Part shown: positions 53,841 to 63,347 of the stretch, in pieces | Layout: each line of letters opens with the position of its first letter | How positions within the stretch are numbered: the first letter of the stretch is position 1 | Origin: Filimonas lacunae | Lineage (GTDB): Bacteria; Bacteroidota; Bacteroidia; Chitinophagales; Chitinophagaceae | Assembly (NCBI RefSeq): GCF_002355595.1 | Contig: NZ_AP017422.1 | Span: forward strand, 4,650,001 to 4,714,000 | DNA length: 64,000 nt | Direction of reading: 5' to 3' | Notes under the pieces: generated by a model | Seen by the model: the letters and a program-made list of their open reading frames with translations, nothing else | Database searches by the model: none | What the model was told of the DNA's origin: nothing | Made by a program: the position numbers and the translations under genes

Positions 53841-55502
53841 TTAATATAAATCATTCTGCTTAATAACCCCGTTTGAATTGGTGACCTCTGTAGCAGGTAT
53901 ACCCCATACAAAACGGTAGTTGTCGTAAGGAAGTGAATCCAGCCCCTTAGCAATGCTGCTGTAAGGAGTAGAACCACTGTATAAAGTAGCAAAATTGGTG
54001 GCAGTAATAGCAGAAGCCAGCACCTTACCCGGAATACCAGAAGAGGTAGCCGTGCCATTCCATGCCAGCCTGGATGCGTTATATAAAGGGTCCAGTGCCA
54101 GACGGTGTAAATCGCCCCAACGCTTGCCTTCCCCTAAAAATTCAATACGACGTTCTGCCAGCACTGCTTTGATAAAGTCCTGGGTAGCCGCAAAGCTGCT
54201 GGTAGTGTACTGTAAACCAGCCGTGGTTACCGCACGGTTGCGTACAGCATTTAAATAACCTAAGCCGGTAGCATCTACCGTGTTGTTTTGCCTTGCATAA
54301 GCTTCTGCCATTATTAACAATACTTCGGCATAGCGTATCTGTGGCGCATCATCGCCCCAGCCGGTTTCACGATACTTATAGGTGAAATACATCGGCTTTT
54401 TACCGGAAGGTGCAGTAGATGGGTTTCCGTTAGAAAAGTTGGCCACCGTAAGGTTCCTTCTTACATCAGATGCCTGCCAGTAGCTTAAATTCCATAGAAT
54501 AGGACTGATACCAATCAAACCCCGTGCACCAATATCGGTGCTGTTGCTGCCATACATGCTTTGCAGCGCACCACTTACCGCACCATTGTCGGTGCTGGTG
54601 TTTTCGATAGAGAATATATTCTCGGCAGAAGTATTATCTGCAAACGGACCATCCGGCGCTGCTGTCAGCTTCCATCCACCAATAGGACTACTGTAGCTGC
54701 CACCGCTGCCGCTTACTATTTTAGCGCCTGCGGTTAACACATCACTCCATTTACCTTCATGTAAAAACACACGCATCTGCAAGGCAATAGCGGCCGCTTT
54801 GGTAGCGCGAAAGTTTACATAGGAAGAACGGGTATCGGGCAGGTTTTCGGCCGCAAAAGCCAGGTCTTTTTCTATAAACGTATAACAATTTACTACTGAG
54901 CTTCTGCCAATCGCTGCTGCTTTGGCAATAGAAGCATCACTGTTAATAGCAAAATCACGAATTACCACACCCAATGTAGCGCCAGATTGATCGGCATACG
55001 GGCGGGCGAATTCTATTAATAACTGGTGCATGGCCATAGCTCTTAAAAAGCGACACTCGGCCTGGTAGGCTTTTCCCGCCGCTTCCGTAATCACACCATT
55101 GGCAATGGCCGCGGCAACGCCTTCTATCACAATATTGGCTTTATTGATTAAAGCATAACAGTTGTTCCAGATATTATAACAGTTGGGCGAAGTACTTACA
55201 TACGTGCTGTTATAAGTGATCTGGTAAAACGATTCCATATTGATCATATCCTCGCCACGCAAATCGTCCTGCTGCAGGTTGGCAGCACCAAAAGGATAGC
55301 CCCTTGCAGCCAGTCCTTCCGGGTAAAAGCCCGACTGTGCCGCATCATACACCCCTACCATTGCCAGCTCCACACGGGCAGCATCGGTATACACCGTAGC
55401 ATCTGTAAAAGCCGTATAAGGCGTAACATCCAGCACCTTTTTACAGGATGCCGATGCCATCATTGTAAATAATATAAAACAGGATATATATCTTTTTTTC
55501 AT
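53841..55502 (-). CDS. SusD/RagB-family lipoprotein (second locus)
   Basis: This 553-residue protein has its lipobox at C20 (SASC), then VLDVTPYTAFTDATVYTDAA. SusD landmarks include AECRFLRAMAMHQLLIEFAR, IRYAEVLLIMAEAYARQ, ERRIEFLGEGKRWGDLHRL and the ending IPATEVTNSNGVIKQNDLY. It is the surface substrate-binding partner of the adjacent SusC (18 bp upstream). The linked peptidases suggest a peptide or protein-fragment ligand. Confidence 0.95.
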   Translation of the reverse strand: MKKRYISCFILFTMMASASCKKVLDVTPYTAFTDATVYTDAARVELAMVGVYDAAQSGFYPEGLAARGYPFGAANLQQDDLRGEDMINMESFYQITYNSTYVSTSPNCYNIWNNCYALINKANIVIEGVAAAIANGVITEAAGKAYQAECRFLRAMAMHQLLIEFARPYADQSGATLGVVIRDFAINSDASIAKAAAIGRSSVVNCYTFIEKDLAFAAENLPDTRSSYVNFRATKAAAIALQMRVFLHEGKWSDVLTAGAKIVSGSGGSYSSPIGGWKLTAAPDGPFADNTSAENIFSIENTSTDNGAVSGALQSMYGSNSTDIGARGLIGISPILWNLSYWQASDVRRNLTVANFSNGNPSTAPSGKKPMYFTYKYRETGWGDDAPQIRYAEVLLIMAEAYARQNNTVDATGLGYLNAVRNRAVTTAGLQYTTSSFAATQDFIKAVLAERRIEFLGEGKRWGDLHRLALDPLYNASRLAWNGTATSSGIPGKVLASAITATNFATLYSGSTPYSSIAKGLDSLPYDNYRFVWGIPATEVTNSNGVIKQNDLY

Positions 55503-55520
55503 GATTACGCTTTTAAGAAG

Positions 55521-58500
55521 TTAGAAACCAACATTTACACCCACAGAAAAAGAACGGATAACAGGAATGGAATTGCCCGAAGTACCGGTTTCGCTGATTA
55601 AATCAGGATCCAGGCCTTTGAAACTGGTTTTGGTAAACAAGTTCTGCCCCTGCACATATACACGCAGGCTGGAAACATAGCCACGTGCAAAACGGGTTAA
55701 TGTTTCTTTAGACAATGCATAAGCGAAAGTCACATTCTGTAACCTTACATAATCGCCCTTTTCTACCCAACGGCTGCTGGGCGAAAGGTTAATGAACGAT
55801 TCTTTACCATACCACAGCTTAGGCACATCGGTATCGGTATGTGTAGGCGTCCACCTGTCCAGAATTTCTACTCCGTTGTTTTTAAACTTCTGGTTTAACA
55901 AGGTTCTTCTCTGGCTGTTGTCAATGCTGTTACCTCCCGAAAAACGGATAAAGGTTTCCAGGCTAAAATTCTTATAAGTAAATGTGTTGTTTAAACCACC
56001 ATACCAGGTAGGTGTAGGATTGCCCAGTACCACCTTATCTGCATCTGTTAAAGTAGTTACATCGGTAAGAGTAACATCTTCTTTAGAGTTGGCGTAGTAA
56101 TACTTCTGGCTGGCAATATCGCCCTGTATCAAACGGCCATCCCCCTTATAATACAGCGGGTTACCATTCGCCTTGTTTACTCCTGCGTAGCGGTAACCAA
56201 TCATAGCATATAAAGGCAGGCCTTCTTTAATTACATAGCTGGTGCTGGTAATAGACTGACCATTATACAAGGTGTTCACCTTATTTTTCACCCGGGTAAA
56301 ATTGGCGCTGATGTTCCAGTTAAAATCCTTCTTCTTAATAGCATCAGCTGTAACGCTTACCTCAAAACCATTGTTCTGCATAGCGCCGATGTTACGGGCC
56401 ACTGTGTTATCCGGTATACCGAATGAGTTAGGATAAGTAACATTCATTACCAGGTTGTCAACATCATTTTTAAACCAGTCGAAACCTACGGTAATGCGGT
56501 TATGTAAAAAGCCTGCATCAAAACCCACGTCCAGCTTTTTACTGGTTTCCCACGATAAAGAGCTGTTACCTAAATTGGTAAGCGCCAAACCATTTTCACT
56601 GCCATAGGTAGCAGCACCGTAAGTGCTCAGATAAGGAAAGCCGGATAAGGCATTACCTACTTTACCATAGCTGGCACGTAGTTTTAAAGAAGAAGCTACA
56701 TTATCAATGTTGTTGTTTTTCCAGAAAGACTCATCCGAAATACGCCAGCCAGCCGATACGCCCGGGAACACACCAAAACGGTTGGCCTGACTTAAAGCAG
56801 AAAGGCCATCCCTTCTGATAGTGAACGCCAGCAGGTATTTGCCTGCATAGTCGTAGTTGACACGGCCAAAATAGCTAAGAAAACTTCCTTCGGCATAGGT
56901 GCCGCCTGATAATTGCGTGGTATAAGACCCAGTGATCAGGTTTTTGGTTTGAAAGAAATAGCTGGAAAAACCCTGACCGCCAGCCATGGAGCTTTTAGCT
57001 ACATTCTTTTGTATTTCGTTACCTGCCGTTACGGTAACACCATGCTTACCATAGCGCTGGTTATAGGTAAAGTAGTTTTGCAGGTTATATACCGTTCTGC
57101 TAAAGCTGGTATTTTTTACCAGGCCGTTGTAGCTATAGCCATCGCCATGCCTTGCGTCCAGTGAATAAAAATCAGCCGCCTGTTCCAGATCCACATTGCC
57201 CTGTGAACGGAATTTTAAGCCTGGCAACAAACTCAGCTCTACATAAGCATTGCTTAAAATACGGTACTTCTCAATATTGTACTGGTCGTTGTTTAAGGAG
57301 AACAATACGTTAGGATATGCATCATCAATAGTAATAAGGTTAGCGCCTGCCCCCAGCGATTTGCCATCGCCCGACACGTTGTAACCAGCTACGCCTGCCG
57401 CGTCATAAGGACTCACGTTAGGCAGCGCAATTAAAGAGTTGATAACAACAGAAGACAAACCTGAGCTGTTGTTTACCCCCACGTTTTTTAAACGGGTAAT
57501 GCTGGTATTGGTGCCTATTTTGATAAACCTGTTCACCTGGTGATCAACATTCGCCCGTACACCATAACGGGAAGTAGTGTTACGTTGAATAGCTCCCTGC
57601 TGATCGAGATAGTTGGCTGAGAAAAAGAAATTTGTTTTTTCGTTCGCACCACTAACACCTACGTTATGGCTATGCGAAAAAGCATTTTTATTGTACACCA
57701 GCGATTGCCAGTCGGTGTTGGTATTACTGGCATCCATTACCGCAGGGCTGCTTTCATTGTTGTTCGCATACTTTTCGTTGGTAATTTCCACAAACTGCGT
57801 TGCATTCAGCAGCTTATTCTTTTTAACCGGATTGGCTATACCCATGTAGGCATCGTAGTTTACTTTGGTATTTCCTCTGGCTCCATGGCGGGTGGTAATT
57901 AATATTACCCCGTTCGCTGCGCGTGAACCATAAATCGCGCTGGCTGCACCATCTTTCAGCACATCGAAAGAAACAATATCATTCGGGTTAATATCCGCCA
58001 GCGGGTTAGTGGCCGTAAAGCCGCCCAGGTCGCCGGTGTTAACAGGCACCCCATCAATCACTATCAAGGGCGAGCTACCATTATTAATAGAATTGATCCC
58101 TCTTATACGAATGCGTGGGGCATCGTTGGTGCTACCACTGTTCACCGTTACCTGCACACCTGCAGCGCGACCTGCCAATTGCTGATCTACACTGGTAGTA
58201 GATAATTTAGCAATATCGCCGGCATCTACTTTAGCTACAGAACCTGTAACAGAAGTAGAACGTTGCGAACCATACCCCACTACCACCACTTCGTTTAGTT
58301 TATTATTTTCAGGTGCCAGCTTTACCACCATATCCTGTCCACGCTCGGCCGCTACGGCTTTAGAAATAAACCCCACATAGCTAAAAGATAAGGTAGCACC
58401 GGGGGCGCTTACTTCCAGCGAAAATTTACCACCGGCATCTGTTACTGTTTTAGCGCCACCACCAGCACCGGTTTCCACTACGGTAACACCCGATAATGGC

Positions 58501-58934
58501 TGATCCTGCTCGTCTACCACCTTACCCGTTACGGTAACCTTCTGGCCCGCTTCGGGCGTAAACAGGTAATCCTGCTTTTCTACTATCACAATCATTTTTT
58601 CATCTACCATCTTATAAGTAAGCGGCAGTTTATCCAGCAGCAACTCCATTACACGGGTAATATCTGCATTGCTCACCGAAAGATTAATGATTTTGTTTAC
58701 CGGCACCACCTCATTATTGTAAACAAAACGATAACCCGTTTTTTGCTCCAACACTTTAATAGCGTTGCCCAGTGTTGTTTTTTTCAACTCCACACTCACC
58801 TTCACCTGCGAAAAAGCAGCTGCGCTAACCTGTAGATTTAATACCAACAATAAAAAAAGTAGTTTCATCTTAAGCAGAAATAAAGGGTACTTACCGGCAA
58901 TAAGCTTCCGGCTGAAGAATGTCAGTTTCTTCAT
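55521..58934 (-). CDS. SusC/RagA-family TonB-dependent transporter with STN domain (second locus)
   Basis: A 1137-residue receptor with, in order, a signal peptide (about 20-42), an STN domain (about 45-120, KTTLGNAIKVLEQKTGYRFV), a carboxypeptidase-regulatory-like domain (about 133-210, VTGKVVDEQDQPLSGVTVVE), a plug (about 215-325, VVVGYGSQRSTSVTGSVAKV, AIYGSRAANGVILITT) and a beta-barrel ending SVGVNVGF. The STN domain links it to the FecR gene 126 bp upstream. It shares the layout of the SusC at 8259 but is clearly a different receptor. Confidence 0.95.
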   Translation of the reverse strand: MKKLTFFSRKLIAGKYPLFLLKMKLLFLLLVLNLQVSAAAFSQVKVSVELKKTTLGNAIKVLEQKTGYRFVYNNEVVPVNKIINLSVSNADITRVMELLLDKLPLTYKMVDEKMIVIVEKQDYLFTPEAGQKVTVTGKVVDEQDQPLSGVTVVETGAGGGAKTVTDAGGKFSLEVSAPGATLSFSYVGFISKAVAAERGQDMVVKLAPENNKLNEVVVVGYGSQRSTSVTGSVAKVDAGDIAKLSTTSVDQQLAGRAAGVQVTVNSGSTNDAPRIRIRGINSINNGSSPLIVIDGVPVNTGDLGGFTATNPLADINPNDIVSFDVLKDGAASAIYGSRAANGVILITTRHGARGNTKVNYDAYMGIANPVKKNKLLNATQFVEITNEKYANNNESSPAVMDASNTNTDWQSLVYNKNAFSHSHNVGVSGANEKTNFFFSANYLDQQGAIQRNTTSRYGVRANVDHQVNRFIKIGTNTSITRLKNVGVNNSSGLSSVVINSLIALPNVSPYDAAGVAGYNVSGDGKSLGAGANLITIDDAYPNVLFSLNNDQYNIEKYRILSNAYVELSLLPGLKFRSQGNVDLEQAADFYSLDARHGDGYSYNGLVKNTSFSRTVYNLQNYFTYNQRYGKHGVTVTAGNEIQKNVAKSSMAGGQGFSSYFFQTKNLITGSYTTQLSGGTYAEGSFLSYFGRVNYDYAGKYLLAFTIRRDGLSALSQANRFGVFPGVSAGWRISDESFWKNNNIDNVASSLKLRASYGKVGNALSGFPYLSTYGAATYGSENGLALTNLGNSSLSWETSKKLDVGFDAGFLHNRITVGFDWFKNDVDNLVMNVTYPNSFGIPDNTVARNIGAMQNNGFEVSVTADAIKKKDFNWNISANFTRVKNKVNTLYNGQSITSTSYVIKEGLPLYAMIGYRYAGVNKANGNPLYYKGDGRLIQGDIASQKYYYANSKEDVTLTDVTTLTDADKVVLGNPTPTWYGGLNNTFTYKNFSLETFIRFSGGNSIDNSQRRTLLNQKFKNNGVEILDRWTPTHTDTDVPKLWYGKESFINLSPSSRWVEKGDYVRLQNVTFAYALSKETLTRFARGYVSSLRVYVQGQNLFTKTSFKGLDPDLISETGTSGNSIPVIRSFSVGVNVGF

Positions 58935-59009
58935 ACATTTGTTTTCAATAGTTAATGAATAGTAGAATCAGGTGTCAGAAACAGGAGGATATTAGGAGTT
59001 AATTATACT

Positions 59010-59037
59010 AACGGGGAATGCTCCAACATTTCCCGTT
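59010..59037 (-). other. Hairpin in the fecR-susC spacer
   Basis: AACGGGGAATG and CATTTCCCGTT form an 11-bp stem (one G-U type pair) with a 6-nt loop, just downstream of the fecR stop. On the coding (minus) strand it has no strong U-tract, so it may set the fecR:susC ratio rather than stop transcription. It would act as a terminator if read on the plus strand. Confidence 0.45.
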
Positions 59038-59060
59038 TTCTTTTTAACTCCCCTCCAACA

Positions 59061-60143
59061 TCAATTCGTAATAGTTACTTTTTTTCCATTGATATTATAA
59101 TTAAAGGGTTTAGACAATTTCATTACTGCCAGCACTTTTTCCAGGTCTTCTCCTTTAAAAATGCCGGTATAACGATAGTTCATTACATCCTGGTTGGTGA
59201 ATGCCACTGTTACATCAAAATGCCTTTCCAGCATAGCCCCTATTTCGGCCAGCGAAGTATTGGAAAAAGCAATTTCGTTTTGTAACCAGGCGGTTTCAGG
59301 TAGCTGACCGCCGGCGACATTGGCTGCACTCAGGGTGTTTACAGTTATTCTCGGCTCAGTGCCGGTAACTGCATGATTATTTTTGTTTAAGGATTGATCG
59401 TTGCTTACAATTAGTTTTTCATTGGGGCGAAGAATAATCTGCTCGTCAGGTCTGTCTTTAAAACTAATTTGCACTTTACCGCTGATCAGCGAAGTTTCGG
59501 TAGTGGCATCGCCGGGATAATTTTTTACATTAAACGCAGTACCCAGCACTTTAATAGTTAAATCACCGGTATGAATAATAAAAGGCTGCGCTGCCTTCTG
59601 TGTTACATCAAAAAAAGCTTCGCCCTCGAGCCACACTTCCCGATTAGCGCTGCCAAACTGTTTACCGTTGTAGGATAAACGGCTGTCGGCGTTCACCCAT
59701 ACCTGGGAACTATCAGGTAATACGACTTTTTTCCTGTCGCCCCTTTTAGCTATAATCTGATCTACGTGTATCAGTCCTGACACGTCTCTGATAGTATATA
59801 CCTTTTGATAAATAGCCACACCTGCACAAAGCACTGCCACCACACTTCCGCCTGCCAGCCATCGTTTCCATTTTTTATTATTCCTGCCAGCAACCATTTC
59901 CCGGGCAACTACAGGCGGCAAACTATCAAACTGCACCTTTACCGAATGCAGGGCATAAGCCTGCTCGGCTTTCAGCATCTCCTCTTCATTCAATGCCTTA
60001 TCCGTTTTCTGCTGCAATGCATCCATTGCCTGCAGCCATTCCGGATGCTGTTCTGTAAATTGTTTCAGTTGCTGCAACTCGCTGGCACTGGCTTCATTAG
60101 CCATTTGCCTGCTTAACAGATATATAAATTGTTGCAAAGACAT
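59061..60143 (-). CDS. FecR-family anti-sigma factor (second locus)
   Basis: A 360-residue single-pass protein: a cytoplasmic helical N-terminus (ANEASASELQQLKQFTEQHP), a membrane helix (about 95-113, WLAGGSVVAVLCAGVAIYQ), the FecR core (VVLPDSSQVWVNADSRLSYN, GEAFFDVTQKAAQPFIIHTG, VLGTAFNVKNY) and a C-terminal DUF4974-type secretin-like domain (about 290-360). It should hold the ECF sigma factor encoded 75 bp upstream and respond to the STN domain of the SusC downstream. Confidence 0.95.
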   Translation of the reverse strand: MSLQQFIYLLSRQMANEASASELQQLKQFTEQHPEWLQAMDALQQKTDKALNEEEMLKAEQAYALHSVKVQFDSLPPVVAREMVAGRNNKKWKRWLAGGSVVAVLCAGVAIYQKVYTIRDVSGLIHVDQIIAKRGDRKKVVLPDSSQVWVNADSRLSYNGKQFGSANREVWLEGEAFFDVTQKAAQPFIIHTGDLTIKVLGTAFNVKNYPGDATTETSLISGKVQISFKDRPDEQIILRPNEKLIVSNDQSLNKNNHAVTGTEPRITVNTLSAANVAGGQLPETAWLQNEIAFSNTSLAEIGAMLERHFDVTVAFTNQDVMNYRYTGIFKGEDLEKVLAVMKLSKPFNYNINGKKVTITN

Positions 60144-60218
60144 GAGCAGTTGCTTGTATACTATCAGACAACAAAAAAAACAACTACCCCCAACGGAGTG
60201 TAAAAAAAATGGAAAAAA

Positions 60219-60809
60219 TTATACGCTCAGGTAAGGCTTTAGTGCCACTACTATCTTTTTAAGCGCATTGTTCATATGCCGCTCTATGGTATTTACCGAC
60301 AAATCCATAATATCAGCGGTTTGTTTATAATTAAATCCTTCTTCTTTAATAAGACGGTATACCAGCTGACACTGCAAAGGCAGCGCCGCTATGGCTGATT
60401 TTATTTTACTGCTAAACTCGCCATTCAATAAAGTTTCTTCCGGCGAGGTAACGGGTAAATGATCCGTAGCATTTTCTTCCAGCGCTATGATCTGAAACTT
60501 TTTCTGCTTTTTCAGCTCGTTAAAAGACGCGTTGCGTAAAGCAGTGAATAAATATTGTTTATAATTACTTACCTGTTGCAGGCGGCTTTCCATTTGCCAT
60601 ATCTTCAGCAATACATCTGAATATATTTCTTCAGCCAGCTCTTCTGAATGCAGTATGTTGCTTACAAACAGCAGTGCCGGCTTATAAAAAAGCAGGAACA
60701 GCTGCCGGTAGGCATACTCATCACGGTTTACAGCTGTTGCCAGTTGTAAAACAGTAACCTTTGATTCGTCAGATGGTAATGGGTAATTCAACCTCAACAT
60801 TTTTAGCAA
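60219..60809 (-). CDS. ECF RNA polymerase sigma-70 factor (second locus)
   Basis: This 196-residue protein has sigma region 2 (about 28-100, YAYRQLFLLFYKPALLFVSN, AEEIYSDVLLKIW) and region 4 (about 138-190, LVYRLIKEEGFNYKQTADIM, TIERHMNNALKK). It should drive transcription of its fecR-susC-susD-peptidase operon. An ATG three codons in (60800) is an alternative start. A possible -7 box TATATTTG lies about 97 bp upstream. Confidence 0.95.
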   Translation of the reverse strand: MLKMLRLNYPLPSDESKVTVLQLATAVNRDEYAYRQLFLLFYKPALLFVSNILHSEELAEEIYSDVLLKIWQMESRLQQVSNYKQYLFTALRNASFNELKKQKKFQIIALEENATDHLPVTSPEETLLNGEFSSKIKSAIAALPLQCQLVYRLIKEEGFNYKQTADIMDLSVNTIERHMNNALKKIVVALKPYLSV

Positions 60810-60848
60810 CCAATGGAGCCCGGCTTGCTATTCTATGCCTGCCATGCC

Positions 60849-60866
60849 ACTTATCTTACGATAAGT
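60849..60866. promoter_or_regulatory. Perfect 7-bp dyad upstream of the sigma gene
   Basis: ACTTATCTTACGATAAGT has 7-bp arms and a 4-nt centre. It lies 40 bp upstream of the sigma factor start and downstream of the possible -7 box. It could be an operator or a 5' UTR hairpin. Confidence 0.4.
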
Positions 60867-60905
60867 AATTCCATTGGCAGTATGCAATTAGTTTTTACTT
60901 CGGGG

Positions 60906-60913
60906 CAAATATA
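60906..60913 (-). promoter_or_regulatory. Possible -7 box of the second sigma factor gene
   Basis: TATATTTG on the minus strand fits TAnnTTTG. A TTTA lies 18 nt upstream in place of the usual TTTG. The start codon is about 97 bp downstream, leaving a leader that includes the dyad. Confidence 0.4.
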
Positions 60914-61137
60914 GGGAGTAGTCCACAATAATAAAGGACTTTTATTCCTCCCCCTGATATTACTGTTACTATCCCCCTAATATTAACCGGCCAGGTAGCC
61001 TGTTTACTCTATTACTTTCGATGTGATCTTTTAATTGCCTGTAACAAAAAAACAGCTTTACCTTTAATACACTCCCTTACACCCCTGTAAGGGGAGAAAA
61101 CCTGATTTTAACCATATAAACATCGATTAGTTATCTC

Positions 61138-61929
61138 ATGTTAGTTATGAAATCAACCTATGCAGCTACTGCTGCCCTCTTACTGTTATTGTCCTGTCAA
61201 TCCACAACCACCCAACAAGCTCCCGCTAAAAAAGATAGCGTGATAGGTGTGGTAAACCCAACACCTGCCGTTTCTGAGCCTGGTACCCCACCTCTGGCAG
61301 ATAGCGTTATTAAATGTGAGTTACGCAAAGGTGCCATCTTACTCATGAATACCACTTATGTAGATACGGTATCGTATCTGGCCTTTGATGATAACGGGGA
61401 TGATTTTTCATTTGAAGTAACCCGCAACAACGACACGGCATACCTGATCTGTAATGAATGCAGAGATATAGCCCTGGAAAGAGGCGACCAGGTTCGCGTG
61501 GAATGGCAAATGAATACGTATGTACCCGCCGGCGATGACAGTTACAGCTATGCAGTACCTTTTTTAAAAAAGTATCAGTTGGTAAAAGAAGGTAAAACCT
61601 CGCAATTAAAAAAGAAAGTAAAACTACAATTGCTGGCATCTGCATCAGAAAAAAACATCACATCCTATCTCACTGATATGGTACACCACACGGTGTGGAA
61701 CTATCTGGCCAATACCAACGATGCCACTGTAAAACAGGCCTTACAAAATTCTGGTACAGAAATGGAATATACTATCACACGGGAGAATGATAAAGAAGAT
61801 TATCCTTATACTATCACTATCAGTACAGCAGGCACAGCGGCTACCGTAAAAGAATTATATTTCGATTACAACAACCATTTTATACTGTTGGAAAAAGATG
61901 ATAGCGGCGGATTTGTGCATGCACAATAG
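61138..61929 (+). CDS. Lipoprotein of unknown function
   Basis: A 263-residue lipoprotein with the lipobox at C20 (LLLSC); the ATG at 61147 (MKSTYAAT) is an equally likely start. A Pro/Thr-rich spacer (about 20-55) leads to a mature domain with acidic and aromatic residues and one cysteine pair (LICNECRD). I do not recognise the family. It lies 35 bp upstream of the acyl-CoA dehydrogenase gene on the same strand, perhaps by chance. Confidence 0.75.
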   Translation: MLVMKSTYAATAALLLLLSCQSTTTQQAPAKKDSVIGVVNPTPAVSEPGTPPLADSVIKCELRKGAILLMNTTYVDTVSYLAFDDNGDDFSFEVTRNNDTAYLICNECRDIALERGDQVRVEWQMNTYVPAGDDSYSYAVPFLKKYQLVKEGKTSQLKKKVKLQLLASASEKNITSYLTDMVHHTVWNYLANTNDATVKQALQNSGTEMEYTITRENDKEDYPYTITISTAGTAATVKELYFDYNNHFILLEKDDSGGFVHAQ

Positions 61930-61964
61930 CCTGTATTATACCACCTGTAAATAACGATTGAACC

Positions 61965-63329
61965 ATGAGTAGCCTGTACCAAAAACTAAAGCAAGCCTGG
62001 CATTTGTATAAGAACATTGACCTGGATGCTTTGAATCATTTAGCTTCCAAAGTAGACCTGGGCGCTGTTATGCAAAACGTAAGCAAGCTGGACGATGCAC
62101 AGTTACAGGGTTTGATGAAAATGCTGAGCAGTGGCGGCGGTAAAAAGAAAAAGCCTACGCCACCTGTAGATGGTGATTTTTATGATATAGCAGGCATGCT
62201 TACGCCCGAGCAAAGGGAGCTGCAACTTAAGGTGCGCAGCTTTATGGAAACAGAAGTGCAGCCTTTGGTAAATGATTATTGGCTACGCGCCGAGTTTCCT
62301 TTTGAACTGATACCCAAAATGGCGCAGCTGAATATTTGCGGTGTTACTTACCAGGGCTACGGCTGCCCCGGCCTTAGCAATCTTACCGAAGGCATACTGG
62401 CCATGGAAATGGCGCGGGTAGATGCTTCTGTTGCTACTTTCTTTGGCGTGCAAAACGGCCTGGCAATGGGCAGTATTTATAAGCTGGGGAGTGAGGCGCA
62501 AAAGCAACAATGGTTGCCCGGTATGCAGCAAATGAAGCTGATTGGCGCTTTTGGCCTTACCGAGCCCGAAGTAGGTTCCGGCGCAGCAGGTGGCTTAACC
62601 ACTACCGCCAAACGCACCGGTGATACCTGGGTGCTGAACGGACAAAAGAAATGGATAGGCAACGCCACTTTTGCCGATGTAATTGTGATATGGGCGCGGG
62701 ATGTAGATGATAATAACGTAAAAGGCTTTTTAGTAAAGAAAGATACCCCTGGCCTGCATGTGGAGAAAATGATGGATAAAATGGCGTTGCGCATAGTGCA
62801 GAACGGGCTCATCACACTTACCAACTGCACTGTACAGGAAGAAGACCGCCTGCAAAACGCCAACACCTTTAAAGATACTTCGGAAGTGCTGCGTATGACC
62901 CGTGCCGGTGTAGCCTGGGAAGCGGTGGGCTGTGCACGTGGCGCTTACGAAAACGCACTGGCCTATACTACCCAACGCAAACAGTTTGGCAAACCTATAG
63001 CCTCCTTTCAACTGATTCAAAACCACCTGGTAGAAATGCTGAGCAACCTTACCGCCATGCAAACGATGGTGTTCAGGCTGAGCGAGTTACAGGACGAAAA
63101 CCGCCTTACCGATGAGCACGCTTCCCTGGCAAAAGTGTTTTGTACCCTGCGCACCCGCGACATTGTAAGCCGCGCCCGGGAAGTGATGGGCGGCAACGGC
63201 ATACTGCTGCAATACAATGTGGCCCGTTTTGTAGCCGATTCGGAAGCCATCTACTCTTACGAAGGCACCAAAGAGATCAATTCGCTGATTGTGGGCAGGG
63301 CCATAACAGGGCATAGCGCTTTTGTTTGA
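61965..63329 (+). CDS. Acyl-CoA dehydrogenase family protein
   Basis: A 454-residue flavoenzyme. After an unusual ~70-residue basic/helical N-terminal extension (SSGGGKKKKPTPPVDG), the three acyl-CoA dehydrogenase parts follow: an N-terminal helical domain, a central beta domain (GAFGLTEPEVGSGAAG, WVLNGQKKWIGNATFADV) and a C-terminal helical domain (QRKQFGKPIASFQLIQNHLV, MGGNGILLQYNVARF). The catalytic Glu by position is E433 in YSYEGTKEIN, and the layout resembles glutaryl-CoA dehydrogenases. It oxidises acyl-CoA thioesters using FAD; the chain type is not certain. Confidence 0.93.
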   Translation: MSSLYQKLKQAWHLYKNIDLDALNHLASKVDLGAVMQNVSKLDDAQLQGLMKMLSSGGGKKKKPTPPVDGDFYDIAGMLTPEQRELQLKVRSFMETEVQPLVNDYWLRAEFPFELIPKMAQLNICGVTYQGYGCPGLSNLTEGILAMEMARVDASVATFFGVQNGLAMGSIYKLGSEAQKQQWLPGMQQMKLIGAFGLTEPEVGSGAAGGLTTTAKRTGDTWVLNGQKKWIGNATFADVIVIWARDVDDNNVKGFLVKKDTPGLHVEKMMDKMALRIVQNGLITLTNCTVQEEDRLQNANTFKDTSEVLRMTRAGVAWEAVGCARGAYENALAYTTQRKQFGKPIASFQLIQNHLVEMLSNLTAMQTMVFRLSELQDENRLTDEHASLAKVFCTLRTRDIVSRAREVMGGNGILLQYNVARFVADSEAIYSYEGTKEINSLIVGRAITGHSAFV

Positions 63330-63347
63330 TTTTCATAACTTCGGGGT

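Larger units (their letters stand above)
60810..61137. other. 328-bp divergent intergenic region
   Basis: No gene or RNA is evident. It contains the dyad at 60849-60866 and the -7-like box at 60906-60913 for the sigma gene, and the upstream region of the lipoprotein gene, where I see no clear promoter box. Confidence 0.5.
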
